A DNA stretch of 64,000 nucleotides from Agapetus fuscipes (lineage: Eukaryota > Arthropoda > Insecta > Trichoptera > Glossosomatidae): NCBI GenBank assembly GCA_951799405.1, contig OX637357.1, positions 1,240,001-1,304,000 on the forward strand, in the 5' to 3' direction. The notes beneath the pieces were generated by a model. That model was given only the letters and a program-made list of their open reading frames with translations. It was not told where the DNA came from and searched no databases. Both the position numbers and the translations under genes were made by a program. Each line of letters begins with the position of its first letter. Positions within the stretch are counted from its first letter, which is position 1. Below are positions 1 through 10,637 of the stretch, piece by piece.

Positions 1-1167
1 ATAAGACCATTTGTTCCCAGAAGTATGAGAAAAAATATTATACAGCAATACCATGATATCAGTCATACTGGACCAAAGCCTACGTACAAATCAATAAGAA
101 CAAGGTACGTTTGGCCCAACATGCAAAGTGACATAAAAAAGTTGGTAAAGACATGTATCAGTTGCCAAAGGACTAAAACATCCAGGCACACAACAAGTCC
201 ACTGCAAGAATTTCCTACACCAGACGAAAGATTCCAGTGGATACACATAGACTTGGTAGGACCACTCCCACCATCTCAAGGACAAACCTACTGTCTGACC
301 ATCATCGATCGATATACAAGATGGCCAGAAGCTATACCAATAAGTGACATCACAGCCAAAACAGTGGCTGCCGCTCTGATCACAAACTGGATAGCAAGAT
401 TCGGCGTTCCTGCAACTATTGTCACTGATCAAGGACGACAGTTTGAATCCCAGCTATTTTTCGAAATCACAAAAACACTAGGAATCAAACACAACAGGAC
501 AACAGCCTATCACCCTCAGTCTAACGGCTTAATTGAAAGATGGCATCGTACCCTCAAGGCTGCTATCAAAGCTCACACAACAGTGAAATGGACCGAACAT
601 CTCCCGATGATTCTCCTTGGCTTGCGGAATGCTATTCGCGAGGACATTGGACACTCTCCAGCAGAACTGACGTATGGAACTACCCTACGACTGCCAGGTG
701 ACTTCTTCCAAGATACAACACCAGCAGAACCAGGTTCATTCGCAAGAGAACTACAGCAGTCATTACAAGATATAAGACCAACACCAACAGGCAATCATGG
801 GAAAAGACGGACCTTTGTACACAAAGCACTGAAAGATTGTACACATGTGTTTGTGCGAACTGACGCTTCTCGTACTCCACTACAAGCACCGTACGAGGGA
901 CCTTTCTCTGTTGCCAAAAAGAGTGAAAAATACTTTTCAGTAATGATAAAAGGTCAAGCTAAAAACATCACCATAGATCGTTTGAAACCAGCCTACATGC
1001 CTGAAGATACAACAGAAACTACAAACGCAGACCCAAAACCAGTACCAGTAGTAGCTAGAGAAAACACACCAACAACTGCTACTCCTGCAACTCCTGGGAC
1101 TCCTGCTACTACAACCACTACAACAAGATCGGGCCGAAAAGTACACTTTCCAGACAGATTCTACTAA
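1..1167 (+). CDS. Ty3/gypsy Pol C-terminal part: integrase (5' cut by window edge)
   Basis: Retroviral-type integrase of a Ty3/gypsy LTR retrotransposon, which inserts element cDNA into host DNA. The frame is open from base 1; the first ATG is at 25, but this is the inside of a longer Pol. Numbered from that ATG, the zinc-binding HHCC domain is H10, H14, C44, C47. The catalytic core has D76 (HIDLVGPLP), D135 (VTDQGRQF) and E171 (NGLIERWH), giving D-x35-E with all three acidic residues present. A Pro/Thr-rich tail (about 325-370) follows and the frame stops at 1167. RT and RNase H would lie upstream of the window. No stop or frameshift interrupts the visible 388 codons, so this piece is not obviously dead. 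Confidence 0.93.
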   Translation: MRPFVPRSMRKNIIQQYHDISHTGPKPTYKSIRTRYVWPNMQSDIKKLVKTCISCQRTKTSRHTTSPLQEFPTPDERFQWIHIDLVGPLPPSQGQTYCLTIIDRYTRWPEAIPISDITAKTVAAALITNWIARFGVPATIVTDQGRQFESQLFFEITKTLGIKHNRTTAYHPQSNGLIERWHRTLKAAIKAHTTVKWTEHLPMILLGLRNAIREDIGHSPAELTYGTTLRLPGDFFQDTTPAEPGSFARELQQSLQDIRPTPTGNHGKRRTFVHKALKDCTHVFVRTDASRTPLQAPYEGPFSVAKKSEKYFSVMIKGQAKNITIDRLKPAYMPEDTTETTNADPKPVPVVARENTPTTATPATPGTPATTTTTTRSGRKVHFPDRFY

Positions 1168-1230
1168 AAACCTAAGAGAAGTCAAGATTCACCGATCACC
1201 ACTTTCATCGCATCTGCCCTTGGCAAATGC

Positions 1231-1330
1231 TGGAGGGGACCTCTGTAGTGATTCTGTACCTAACAGGGCTGTTAATTTTGAATTTTAGAATGCTGCTTCT
1301 TTTGTTCCCAAAAACAATAGCTTGGAAAAA
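1231..1330 (+). other. Polypurine tract and probable start of gypsy 3' LTR
   Basis: About 65 bases after the integrase stop is TGGAGGGGACCTC, followed by TGTAGTGATT at 1244. A purine tract followed by TG is the usual boundary between internal region and 3' LTR in gypsy elements. The right end of the LTR could not be set because the 5' LTR lies outside the window. Confidence 0.5.
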
Positions 1331-2249
1331 ACAATAAAAAATTTGCGTGTAAGAAAAGGGCATGCAAGAGTTTTATTTAATAACACCCAACACTCAAAGA
1401 CCTTTACAAAATAAACACAGATGTCACACATCACAACAACTAGAGATTTCTTCTTCTTCTTTGAGAATAAAAATTCCTTTCAATATTTTGAATTACCTAC
1501 TTACTTTTGTGAACCGCATTAGCTTTCAATAATTTTGAAATATTAATATCTTACTAAGAATACATTTCTTAATTTTTTTCTGAACGGACATAGAACATTA
1601 CCAATTGAAATAGGTTTATGAATTTCCCTTTGAGCAATCAAAAGCCAAATATTTGACGCCATAACATTTTTGTTTTTTGAATTTGTATTCAATCCATGAT
1701 TAGTACTTTTTGCCCTTATTTATTCTTGCAACGTGTTTTGAAATCATTCTCTATGCTCTTCTTTTTGATAGATTGAAAAACAAAATTTGAAATAACGGAC
1801 CCCGCAAAAAAATTCAATGGATTTGATATAGTAGATTCCACAGACAACAAAATTGTGACATCAAATGACCGGCTTGCTAGGGAAATGAAAAACAAAATAT
1901 ATTTATTGGCTCTTGGTAGCTAACGACCACAGTCTTATAGACGTGTGACGTTTGCTCGCTGAAAGAAATTGATTAAATTTTTTTCTCATGTGACATCTCA
2001 ATTTTGTTTATATTTTTAAAATATGAATATTATAAAAAAACAACATACCTACTTCATGTGAAAATGTAACTTTATTGTTTTTATCAACAAAAAACAGTGT
2101 TCTTAGATTTAATATAATAAGAATTTTCTTACTTTTAATATATGTCTACTTAATCAAACTTAACTATTTACTTAGGCCCGGTATTTTGAACTGTAGTTAA
2201 CAAAAAGTGAAAATTTACGGCAGATTCGAAATTTCTTTGGTTTCTGGTT
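1331..2249. other. AT-rich stretch, no gene seen
   Basis: The first part may still be the gypsy 3' LTR. I see no coding frame, tRNA-like box or inverted repeat that I can support. Confidence 0.4.
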
Positions 2250-2352
2250 TAAAGTAAACACCAAAACGGAAAATTATTTCTGACCCCGTGTGGGATTCGA
2301 ATCCGAGCTTACGGCGTGGAATGCAAGCACTCTACCAACTGAGATATCGACC
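2250..2352 (-). mobile_element. F3 tRNA-headed SINE, head fragment
   Basis: On the minus strand this starts GGTCGATATCTCAGTTGGTA (A box) and carries GGATTCGAATCC (B box), then the GTCAGAAAT...TTTCCGTTT body typical of F3 copies at 10638 and 52225. The 3' tail is missing. Confidence 0.6.
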
Positions 2353-2359
2353 AGTCTAG

Positions 2360-3124
2360 TTAACTTTACTGAAGTTGAAAATATCAGACCTTAGGAAGGA
2401 GTATTATCTAACGAAATATAGTATTGTACTTGAGATTGCGACATAATGTCCAAGGATCACAATATTCTTAACAATATTTACAGGGATTACAAAAAAGAGA
2501 GATTCAGGCATACTTCTAATGAACTACTTTTATGTACTTAAATAATCTTTGGAAATAAAAGTAGTTTTAAATTAGTTGAACACCTCGTACCTGTGTCGCA
2601 TGAATATGTCAGAAGGACCCACAACATTGCAGATAAAGCTATATGTAGGTAATATTTTCAAGTGGCGCAAGGTTCAAATTAAAATCAACAATGTGACAAA
2701 AATAAGTAATCTCCTGTATCTTTTTGTTTGTGTTTTTTCAGGTTACACCACGGTCTATTTGCAGGGTTTTTTTTATCTAAGCAGAAAGCATTCTCAAGGC
2801 GAGTTATCAAAGCGGCTTGGTAGTTTGTTCATTGTCAACTTGTCTTCACAGTCCCTTTCTGTTTATTAATCAGTTTAAATTCTGTTTTATTGTTACAAAT
2901 ATTGAATATAATACAACATCATTTCATTGTTGTTAAATCAAAAATAAATAAAAGAACAAAAACGTGTTACATTTATACACCTTCAATACAATAGGTAATC
3001 ATTTTCATAACATATTAGATGAAAATTCATTAATAGCAAATTTATACAGGTGTAAAATATACAAAATGTCAAATCCTACTCAATATTCATAATTATGTAC
3101 AATAAAGCAATGAAGTCATCATTA
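2360..3124. other. AT-rich stretch, no gene seen
   Basis: A 97-codon frame at 2576-2869 opens with TTG, has low-complexity composition and shows no motif; I do not call it a gene. Confidence 0.4.
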
Positions 3125-3350
3125 CCAGGTCTTGGCTACCTCGATTAACCGTAGCCAACGCTGTCTGTTTTATTCCTCTCTACTCCAAAACCTTATTCCT
3201 ACCAACACCATTCTTCCACCACTCCATCCAGCCGTCTTAATCTGGGTCTTCCCACTGTCCTGCACCCATTTGGGTCTGTCACCACGACTATCTTTTTCAG
3301 GCTCTGATGGTCCATTCGCTGGATGTGACCCAGTCAATGTGCTGTACTGG
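3125..3350 (-). pseudogene. LINE reverse-transcriptase C-terminal remnant
   Basis: Read on the minus strand, this has the drifted C-terminal pattern of RTE-like LINE proteins (a GHxxRM-like stretch, basic region, then a W-rich region). No full frame survives. It abuts, in opposite orientation, another LINE 3' end at 3380. Confidence 0.35.
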
Positions 3351-3379
3351 CTTTTATCGGACTATATTGTTGTTTTATT

Positions 3380-3553
3380 GTTTGTATGAAAGAATGAGAT
3401 ATACAAAGTGAGCGAAAAAGAAGAAAATGCATGAAAAAGGTGATGGATATAAAGGAATTGAAAAAGGTATGTCAGGCTAGGAAAAAATGGAAGCAATTCT
3501 GCAGAGGCTCTGGCCACCCCTAGCGGAATGGCGACAGAGTTACAGTTACAGAT
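3380..3553 (+). mobile_element. RTE-like LINE, 5'-truncated 3' end
   Basis: Matches the other RTE-like ends in this window (48898-49470, 51900-52215, 53188-53506). It encodes relics of MKKVMDIKELKKVC and ends GCAGAGGCTCTGGCCACCCC...GGCGACAGAGTTACAGTTACAG. The repeated TTACAG at the end is the probable microsatellite-like LINE tail. Confidence 0.65.
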
Positions 3554-4332
3554 GAAGTATAGGTAAGCTTTTCTATTTTTTTTTTGGAGTTTAGCATTGC
3601 CATTTATACATTGTCATTTTAGTTTATAGTATAACACACAGATGGCAGTAATCATAGATTTGTAAGAATTTTAGTAAAGGAAAGAATACACCTTGCAAGT
3701 GTGTGATTGAAATGGGGCTTAAAACATGTCTGTCCTGTAAGTTTAAATATAATACATTTCCAGGAAGTGTTTTTGTCCAGTATGGTGGTTGGGCCAAATG
3801 AAATAGCTCAAAAAAAAATATACAGCATTAAAAATAAAAATATTGTGAATAAGTGAATAAGCCACACACACATATTCTCTTGAGATATGATCATGAACAA
3901 CTTAGTGAAGTAATGTGGATTTTTTAAAAGAACTAATACAGTTGTGTCACGAGTTGATTAAATCAGTGAGAAACAGTTCTAAAAATCATGAAATTCTCTA
4001 ATCCATTGCTCTAACTTTGTAATTATATAAATCTCAAAGCATGAAGAAGTACTTCTGAGATATTGTAATATTTACAAGTAAAATTAAATCACAAGAACTA
4101 GTGAAATAAGTGTTTTTCTGTCCAAGCTCAACCCCAAAAGTGCCCACTGTGCCTGCCATTACTGATGTTCATATTAAAGATGGCAGTGTTCCTGCGATAT
4201 ACATACACACATACTAGGCAAGACGTTATTATTTTTTGATTCAATATATTTTACAGATTTACAATAAAGCCTATAAATGAAATACTTACATGTATTGTTT
4301 ATTTACACATATCAGGTCGGTATCATTTACTT
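3554..4332. other. AT-rich stretch, nothing recognised
   Basis: No coding frame over 60 codons, SINE box or paired inverted repeat noticed. Confidence 0.4.
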
Positions 4333-4581
4333 CAGTGGAGCCGCTGAGAGAATGAATTTCTGACAGTTAAAAAAAGATATTGTTTTCTTATTTATTTAAC
4401 TTTCCATTTGACCCAAAATTATAACAAATATTTCCATTTGACATGATGATTTATTTTTAAAGATAATTATGCATTAGAACGACATTTTTTATTCGGTTTA
4501 CAATTATTGTAAATTCTTCAAAGTTACATCATTTATATTATTATGACCTGTCAAAAATTCATTCTCTCAGCGGCTCCACTG
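4333..4581. mobile_element. MITE family M5 (TIR CAGTGGAGCCGCTGAG)
   Basis: About 249 bp bounded by CAGTGGAGCCGCTGAGAGAA at the left and its inverted copy ending GCGGCTCCACTG at the right. The TIRs are about 27 bp and nearly perfect. The interior is AT-rich and noncoding. I could not see a clear target duplication (ACTT on the left, TAAG on the right), so the superfamily is left open. Confidence 0.7.
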
Positions 4582-4788
4582 TAAGCATTGTACACAATTA
4601 TTTCCAAAATTTCTTTCATACACTGTTTTGAATTTAAGTTAATATTCCTTCTATGCAGTTCAAGATAAGAACATGTTTAACCATGGAAATGGATAATGCA
4701 AGCTCTATTGAGGTGTGACTTACACAAAAAACAAATCAGTTATTCTTTCATTATTATTTCATTTGTTTCACTGGAGTCATATTAGACA

Positions 4789-5014
4789 TCAAAATTCCTT
4801 ACTTGGTAGAGTCCGTGCATTTAAAATGGGGAAAAATAATGTGCCATCATTTGGCTGATTAGTTTGGTATCTTGATGACCAACTTTCTGGCACTGTCGTC
4901 CATACAAAGCTATTTGACACTGACAGCTCATTTGGAAGATGTGAAGACATTGATTTTGTTTGGCTTTCAATGGGAAATACGGTAATAACACCTAGTAAAT
5001 TGGGTAAATCTACC
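4789..5014 (-). CDS. Unassigned coding-like fragment, possibly an exon
   Basis: A 75-codon minus-strand frame ending in TGA at 4789. The composition looks protein-like (for example VFPIESQTKSM and SRYQTNQPNDGTLFFPILN) rather than low-complexity. The only available start is TTG, but an acceptor-like TTTCCTTTAATGTTTTGGTAG precedes codon 2 at about 5013. It may be a terminal exon or a decayed transposase or retroelement fragment. I do not recognise the family. Confidence 0.25.
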
Positions 5015-5098
5015 AAAACATTAAAGGAAAGTAATGAAAACTCATTAGGATAAACATCCTTGGTTACCGTACAAAAAGTGTATTTCCCGTGGACATTG

Positions 5099-5346
5099 CG
5101 CTCCCCCAGTTCTTGTTTACGCCAACCTTGTCAAATATGACTTTTCCATGCATTTGTCTTAAGAATCAAATTCTACACAATCTGAGCTAAGAAAAACCGT
5201 AAAACTCGATAATGTGAGAGTTCTTTTATATATTTTTTAAATGGATTTCTTGTTTTTATAAGACACATTGGTCCAGTACACATGCAAACATTGCTCATGT
5301 AAAATTTTCTCAATGGCGTTTACGATAAACAAGAACTAAGGCAGCG
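5099..5346. mobile_element. MITE family M3 (TIR CGCTCCCCCAGTTCTTG), 4-bp duplication
   Basis: The left end CGCTCCCCCAGTTCTTG and right end AACAAGAACTAAGGCAGCG form imperfect TIRs. The element is flanked by ATTG on both sides (5095-5098 and 5347-5350), a 4-bp target site duplication. A second copy at 52448-52702 has ATAT on both sides. The interior has no coding frame. Confidence 0.75.
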
Positions 5347-5350
5347 ATTG

Positions 5351-5675
5351 GTTGCCATACCAACGAAATGTTGAGAAGAGAGTAAGTTCTCCAGCAGAAA
5401 TCCTGAAGAGTGAGCGAGAAGGAGCTCACTTTGAGACCTGCCGACAGTGCACTAACCACTCTTAGTGTACCATGCAGAAAAAGGAGCACAGTGATCGGAG
5501 ACCGCGCTTTCGCCATTGCAGGACCGTTCACCCAGAACTCAGAAGTGCGCGTCAACGAAGGAATTGAGAGCTTCAATAGGGGAATGAAAACCCACTTCTT
5601 CACCGCCGCGTCAAGTCTGAAAGCGCCCTTGCAGGGACACTAGTCAAGAAATAGCGCTTTAAAATCATCATCATC
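5351..5675 (+). pseudogene. CR1-like LINE, 3'-terminal ORF fragment
   Basis: Encodes the conserved C-terminal motif of CR1/L2/Jockey-type reverse transcriptases, seen as GDRAFAIAGPFTQNSEVRV and later MKTHFFTAASSLKAPLQG, with the stop at 5641-5643. The usual WNxLP is altered. It is close to the copy at 19612-19827, including the shared CGCTTTAAAATCATCATCAT-like 3' end. Confidence 0.7.
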
Positions 5676-5678
5676 ATC

Positions 5679-5826
5679 CTTGACTTATGGGTTGGTATGA
5701 GGCTGACCACCCATACTGTAAAAAATGGTTCACTTTGCCAAGTTTGTTCATGTTTCTGTTTGCGGGCATGTATTTGATACGAGTTTTGAATGTTCATATG
5801 TCTTTGCAACTTAGATTATAGATTAC
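5679..5826 (+). mobile_element. F1 SINE-like repeat, internally deleted
   Basis: Has the F1 5' end (CTTGACTTATGGGTTGGTATG) and the 3' end (CTTTGCAACTTAGATTATAG), but about 100 bp are missing from the middle. The full family description is at 61305-61560. Confidence 0.8.
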
Positions 5827-6019
5827 AGATCATCAATGGGCTGTCAAATATCCAAAAAGTAAATTGATTTGAATGTTAACTTTGTACACAATATGTTCAA
5901 ATATCTGTTGCTTAGATGATGTTGATACCGACCAATAACCAGTTTATACATTTTTATTATTAAATACTCCCTTAACTATTTTAATACAGGTTTTCTGTAC
6001 ATTAAACTTTACTAATTTT

Positions 6020-6543
6020 TTACTTCTTTGGTCTCATTTTGTGTGTGATGGCCGACATGGCAATGATGACATGCTTCTTCCCCCCATTATAGCTGCTGAC
6101 TCTTCTGTAAGTAAAGTCCCGCGCTCGCGACGACACCTTGGGCTTCTCAGTCGTGACCTGCCGATCCGCCAAAACATCTTTCCATCTCTCCTTCTTCCAC
6201 TCGGCCATCCCGGCGAGGCGCTCAATCTCTTCAAACGTCGGCCACCTTCCATCGTCCACCTCCATTTTGGAAATCTCTTCATTCGAAATGCTGTCGTCCA
6301 TCTTGGATACGTTTTCGAATAAAGAATCCCCCGCAAATTGAAATTGCTCCTCTTTTGTTTTGTATTTCTCGCGTTTGCTGTCTATGCCCTTCAACATGAA
6401 GTAGTCTTTTGGTTGCAGGAAGTTGATGTTGTGTCTGTGACTGTTTCTGTGATGGTGTTTGCTGTGGCGGTGGGCTGGTCTCTTGCTTGAAAGTCTCGGA
6501 TGGTCTTGAATTGGAATTTCGTCTGTTTCGTAGCTCATTTGAC
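6020..6543 (-). CDS. Candidate host terminal exon, uncharacterised basic His-rich protein
   Basis: An open frame of 174 codons, read right to left, ends in TAA at 6022-6020; an in-frame ATG lies at 6538. The first base follows a strong acceptor (TCTCCTAATTTGCAG) at 6544, and the frame is open through it (phase 1, xGT CAA ATG), so this may be a terminal exon continuing from upstream. An AATAAA signal sits about 65 bases past the stop (5953-5958). A His/Arg cluster lies at residues 22-38 from the ATG (PAHRHSKHHHRNSHRHN), then an acidic stretch with SKMDDSISNEEISKMEVDDG, an aromatic helix WPTFEEIERLAGMAEWKKER, and a basic end. There are no cysteines. Dibasic sites (KR near 20; RR and GGKK near the C-terminus) could be cleavage sites. 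Richer in GC than its flanks. Family not recognised. Confidence 0.6.
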
Positions 6544-6846
6544 CTGCAAATTAGGAGAAAATCTATGTTAATACAATAAAGAATTAATATACATAATTAT
6601 ACTTATAACCTGTCTGTGATTTAATGGTTAATGTAATGTGTTAATAAAGGTTGTAGGTTTGATTCCCGACTGCACACAACATCACTTTTTCTTGGGTTTT
6701 CTTTGCAGGGTTGTGTGTCAGAGAGTTAACACTTTTTATAATGATAACAATCATAACAATGCTCATAGAGAGCTCTTGAGGTGTGATTTGCACAAAACTC
6801 ACACTGTAAAAATGGAAGATGTAGGTACCTACTTGATGTATACCGA

Positions 6847-7638
6847 TACCTCAAAGGTAAAACTGAATAAGTGACATATTAAGCTAACGTGGGTTTCTCA
6901 GATAAATGTCCCTGTTCGCGCCAAAGCGACATCTGTTGGTCATTCCCTAAATTAATACCTATCCTTGTTCACAACTTTACCACAATGCCCAAAAATCTGT
7001 ATTACCTACCTATATTGCCACTTGTTCTCATACCTTTGACTAGAAAGGTTGTCGTGTGGAACTGGTCCAAGATTCTTCGTGTAGGAAGATCGTCGTGTCG
7101 AACGTGGTAACCTTCGTGTAGGAAGGTTATAACCCTATTCCCGAGTGCAAAGTCGCGTGTGCAACGGGATCGCTGCGTTGCGTTGAGAGAAGCAGCCGGA
7201 AATCGGGGCCAAGACTGCAGTCGAACGAGGCCTGGACCACGGGAGCATCAAGGCTAGTGGCAATTCCTTCGGTCCTTTCCTTGTTCCGACCAACAGAATC
7301 CAGGCTATCGGGGCAGATATTGCGTCCCAATTGTCTTCGAGGCACCTCGATCATTGTCGGATTGAGGAGCTCTCGAAGAATACTATTCAAAGTAAGATCG
7401 CACATACACCGAATGAAGAAAGCGCGAGAGAATTCGCTTTGCGCGCATCCAGTACCTTTTATCCTATTTTATATGAAAGAAAACACCAACAATGTGTGGA
7501 AATCCTGTAGCTTAGAAGTTTGTCACGAGCACTTCTTTATAATTGTTCACTTACTATGAGAAGCTGCACCCAGCAAAGTGTTTTATCCACAATTTCTCAA
7601 ATCAATGAATCAGTACTTATTCAGTTTTACCTTTAGGG
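6847..7638. mobile_element. MITE family M1, interrupted by a solo BEL LTR
   Basis: The left TIR (TCAAAGGTAAAACTGAATAAG) at 6851 and the inverted right TIR (CTTATTCAGTTTTACCTTTAG) at about 7613-7635 match the other M1 copies at 28419, 34631 and 11729. The M1 body is split at 6912/7452 by the solo LTR. Intact M1 is about 240 bp. Confidence 0.75.
6913..7451 (+). mobile_element. Solo LTR of a BEL element related to the one at 39826
   Basis: Starts TGTTCGCGCCAAAGCGACAT and ends GCGCGCATCCA, matching both ends of the 524-bp LTRs at 39826-40349 and 44390-44913 with moderate divergence between. The flanks GTCCC (left) and GTACC (right) look like a 5-bp target duplication with one change. A lone LTR is expected from recombination between the two LTRs of a full element. 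Confidence 0.75.
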
Positions 7639-7683
7639 TGGCGATATGGTAGGGTAATAATGGTAGGTAACTGATGCCTATTC

Positions 7684-8090
7684 AGGAAAAGGAGGCAAGA
7701 GTTGCAGGGTCTATATTTCTTTACGGTTCAGTTTCTCTTTCCCAAATACACATGCAGCATGTGTAAGGGGCTGTCCATATATTACGTCATTCGCATTAAG
7801 GGGGGGGGGAGTCTGGTCTGCGGATGATGGCAAATGACGTACGAGTACCAAAAGTGACGTCGTTCTTGTAAATACCAATTTATACTAATTATACATAATA
7901 TTATGTAAGAAATATAACATTATTAATTATTAAGCTCATCCATTATTATAGCAAGAGGGGGGAGGGGTCATTAGATAATGACTATAGGATGATTGTAGGG
8001 GGGGGGGGGGGGGGGGTCGAAAATCGCCAAAAATCGATGACGTAATTTATGGACGGCCCCTAAGCACATACCTGCTTGTGTAATTGAATG
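7684..8090 (+). mobile_element. F1 SINE-like fragment interrupted by MITE M6
   Basis: F1 sequence runs from GGCAAGAGTTGCAGGGTCT to CACATGCAGCATGTGTAA at 7766 and resumes with TAAGCACATACCTGCTTGTG at 8061. Removing 7767-8063 restores the F1 order. Confidence 0.7.
7767..8060. mobile_element. MITE M6 (TIR GGGGCTGTCCAT), TAA target duplication
   Basis: 294 bp with ends GGGGCTGTCCATATATTACG and, inverted, CGTAATTTATGGACGGCCCC. It is flanked by TAA on both sides (7764-7766 and 8061-8063). A 3-bp TWA duplication is characteristic of PIF/Harbinger elements, so that superfamily is likely. The interior has G runs at about 7800 and 7998-8016 and no ORF. Confidence 0.82.
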
Positions 8091-8525
8091 GAAAATAAAC
8101 CTCAAATATACCCATGATCAAGAGAAAGACTTTATTTAAGGCAATTATTTGTTTCTTGGTAGGTAGTATTAGCTTTATTTCAAGTGGTTTACAAACCTCA
8201 AAATTACCAGTTATGTATATCTATCCTTACTCACAAAACATTTCATCAATCCTCAACAAACTGAAAAGTATATGAAAGCTATAACAGCGCCTCTAGTGAA
8301 TGTTTTAGTTTTTATACATCTTTTCTGTTTACTAAATGGTTCAGTATTTACTAAATGCTTGAGTATTCCTACTACGGTTACTTATTTTGTTTCATCTAAA
8401 TCAGAGGTTTTCAAAGTGTTTCATATTATGGCAACATTCTGTGGGTCCATCAAAACGAAAAACAAATTGCAGGTCCCTAAAAATGTACATGAAGTTCATT
8501 TGAAATTTTGTTGTCGTTGTTGTTA

Positions 8526-8836
8526 GCACACATGCAGCATGTGCAAGCGTGAACTTAGACTGCTTGTGGGTATGCCATTAATATGCATCTATAATCTAAG
8601 TTGCAAAAATATCTATTAATGGATGCTCAGTGCTCACAGGCTTGTGCAAGTTCGGGCTTACACATGCTGCATGTGTAATTACAGATTAAAATCCAAACCT
8701 AAAATTTACATAAATCCTTGAACTTTTGCTGAACTTCCTTGAAACAGGGGTGACATTGGCAAAGTGAACCATTTTTTACAGTAGGTACCTACTACCTATG
8801 GGTGCTTAGCCTCATACATACTTATAAGTCAAGGAA
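8526..8836 (-). mobile_element. F1 SINE-like copy (minus) preceded by a plus-strand F1 3' piece
   Basis: A plus-oriented tail piece (8526-8588, CATGCAGCATGTGCAAGCGT) meets a nearly complete minus copy (8589-8836, ATAATCTAAGTTGC ... TTATAAGTCAAGGAATG) tail to tail. Upstream, 8091-8525 holds nothing recognised. Confidence 0.75.
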
Positions 8837-9449
8837 TGTGACAAGGGAGGGAAATGTTGTTTTTGCGTCTATCGAAAACAAAATAATCGGTATCTAGCTG
8901 GTCCCAAAATAAAAAGATTTTGAGAATCTCTTAACCCTAACTCTTTGTAAGTTAGTTGAAGATCTTATTTTACTTTCTTTCATCTTTCGCGCAGGCTTTC
9001 CCAACAGGCCATTATCGTTTTCCTTATGGAAGCCTCTGGGCCGCCATTGTTGAGGGATTCTTGGCGTATAATGCCTCGTTTAAATATTATTATATTATTA
9101 CCATTTCTGATGAACTGCAAAATAATGTAAAACGCGCCTGGCCCCCGCGAAATAGCTGCCTATAAACTTTTTCCATTAATCACAATTTTACAAAATTTTA
9201 ACACAACTTCTATCAAAAAACATTATTTTATGTTAAACAATAATTACATTTTGTTTTTCAAAAGAATAAAGAGTTTGTTTTGTTTTGCGTGTGTGTCAAA
9301 ATTTTAAATTTCGAACATCTTTTAGTGTGGCTGCTATAAAATTAAATTCCCCAACGTGACTTAATGTAAACTACCTAACATAACTAAAAATAAAATAATT
9401 TTATGAAGACCTTTTAAATATTTTTTTAGGCAGAGGAGGATTCTTTTAC
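8837..9449. other. AT-rich stretch, no gene seen
   Basis: A 69-codon frame at 8956-9165 uses a non-ATG start and has no motif. Nothing else was recognised. Confidence 0.35.
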
Positions 9450-9733
9450 AAACCATTTTTTACAGTATGGGTTGTCAGTCTCGTATCAACCGTAATTCTA
9501 TAATCTAAGAGGCAAAAATATATGTACCTACCTATTGGCAATTAGAGCTCATATTCAATGCAAATTTAAATTTAACTTACACATGCTGCATTTGTACAGA
9601 CAAAATAAATCACATGAACATAAACTTTGTAACTCCTTGCGCCTTTTCCTGAAACTGGGGAGGCATTGACAAAAGCGAAGCAATATTTTTCAGCATCGGG
9701 CGTTAGCCTCATACCAACCTACTAGTTAAGGAA
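9450..9733 (-). mobile_element. Two F1 SINE-like copies (fragment plus diverged full copy)
   Basis: The fragment at 9450-9491 carries the CCATTTTTTACAGTATGGG part. The full copy at 9498-9733 starts CTATAATCTAAGAGGC and ends ACTAGTTAAGGAAC. It is among the more diverged F1 copies. Confidence 0.65.
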
Positions 9734-9991
9734 CACACACATTCCATTTTGCTGTTAAATAAAATTAAAAAAAAAACCAAGGTGACAGCAAGTGACGTCA
9801 CATTACCGTGGGATATTTTATATGTGCGGACTCCATTTGATGACCCATCAACCATGACAGCAGATACATAGTTATTGCAGTTGTAACTAGCAATTTTGTC
9901 GCTGATTAGGGGATGGATTGCCTGTTAGTTAATTGATTATTGATTTGGGAATTAATTGCCTGTTCTGATTTTCAGACAGCTTCACCATTTA

Positions 9992-10336
9992 CTATAATCT
10001 AAGTTGCCAAGATATAGATATTACATTTAAGATCCATATTAAATACATTCCCATTAACAGACATGTATAAGTTCGCGCTTACACATGCCGCAGCATGACC
10101 CGTCGTTAACTCCTTCGTCTTTTTAATAATAATAACAATATTAGGATGACTTAATCGTTGGGCGCGGTTTTTGTGTGAATCACACCTCAAGAGCCCTGTG
10201 CACAAATGCAGCATGTGTACCTACTAATAAACTATTGAAAACCCAGTCTCAAATGAGTATAAGCTCTACAATTCTTGCCGATATTCCATGACACAGGGTT
10301 GACATTGACAAAGTGAACCATTTTATTACAATATGG
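9992..10336 (-). mobile_element. F1 copy interrupted by an F2 tail-A fragment
   Basis: F1 begins ATAATCTAAGTTGCCAAGAT, is broken at about 10100, and resumes after 10203 with AATGCAGCATGTGTACC. The insert (10122-10198) is a minus-strand F2 tail A ending in the ATAATAATAATAACAATATT microsatellite. Confidence 0.7.
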
Positions 10337-10433
10337 AACAATATTGATAAATAAGTGTGCTACAAAAAAATACTACAATAATATGACGTAGACGATTTAA
10401 TCTAAGTTTCCAGTAAACTTGATCAACGCAACT

Positions 10434-10527
10434 AAGCTACACATATAGTGCAACTTCTTATCCCCAATTTTTTTTTACAGGTAAGGAAGCCGGCCTTACG
10501 CCAACCACTTCAGTTGAAGTGGAATAC
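10434..10527 (-). mobile_element. F3 SINE, 3' half
   Basis: Starts CGCAACTAAGCTACACATAT, the reverse of the F3 end TATGTGTAGCTTAGTTGCG, and stops in the AAGTGGTTGG region. Confidence 0.65.
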
Positions 10528-10637
10528 AAATAATTTCCACATGCAGTGATGATGACGATGTTTTTTTTGAAAAACGTAAAAAACAATAATGAGAGAATTA
10601 TTTTACACATTTTTTAAATTAATTTACAGTTTTCATG

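Noticed and set aside
25..1185. Minus-strand frames within the gypsy integrase region
   Set aside because: They are shadows of the integrase coding strand with biased composition and no motif.
9782..9850. Regulatory island (GTGACGTCACATT)
   Set aside because: A single CRE-like TGACGTCA palindrome is expected by chance in 64 kb and there is no adjacent gene.
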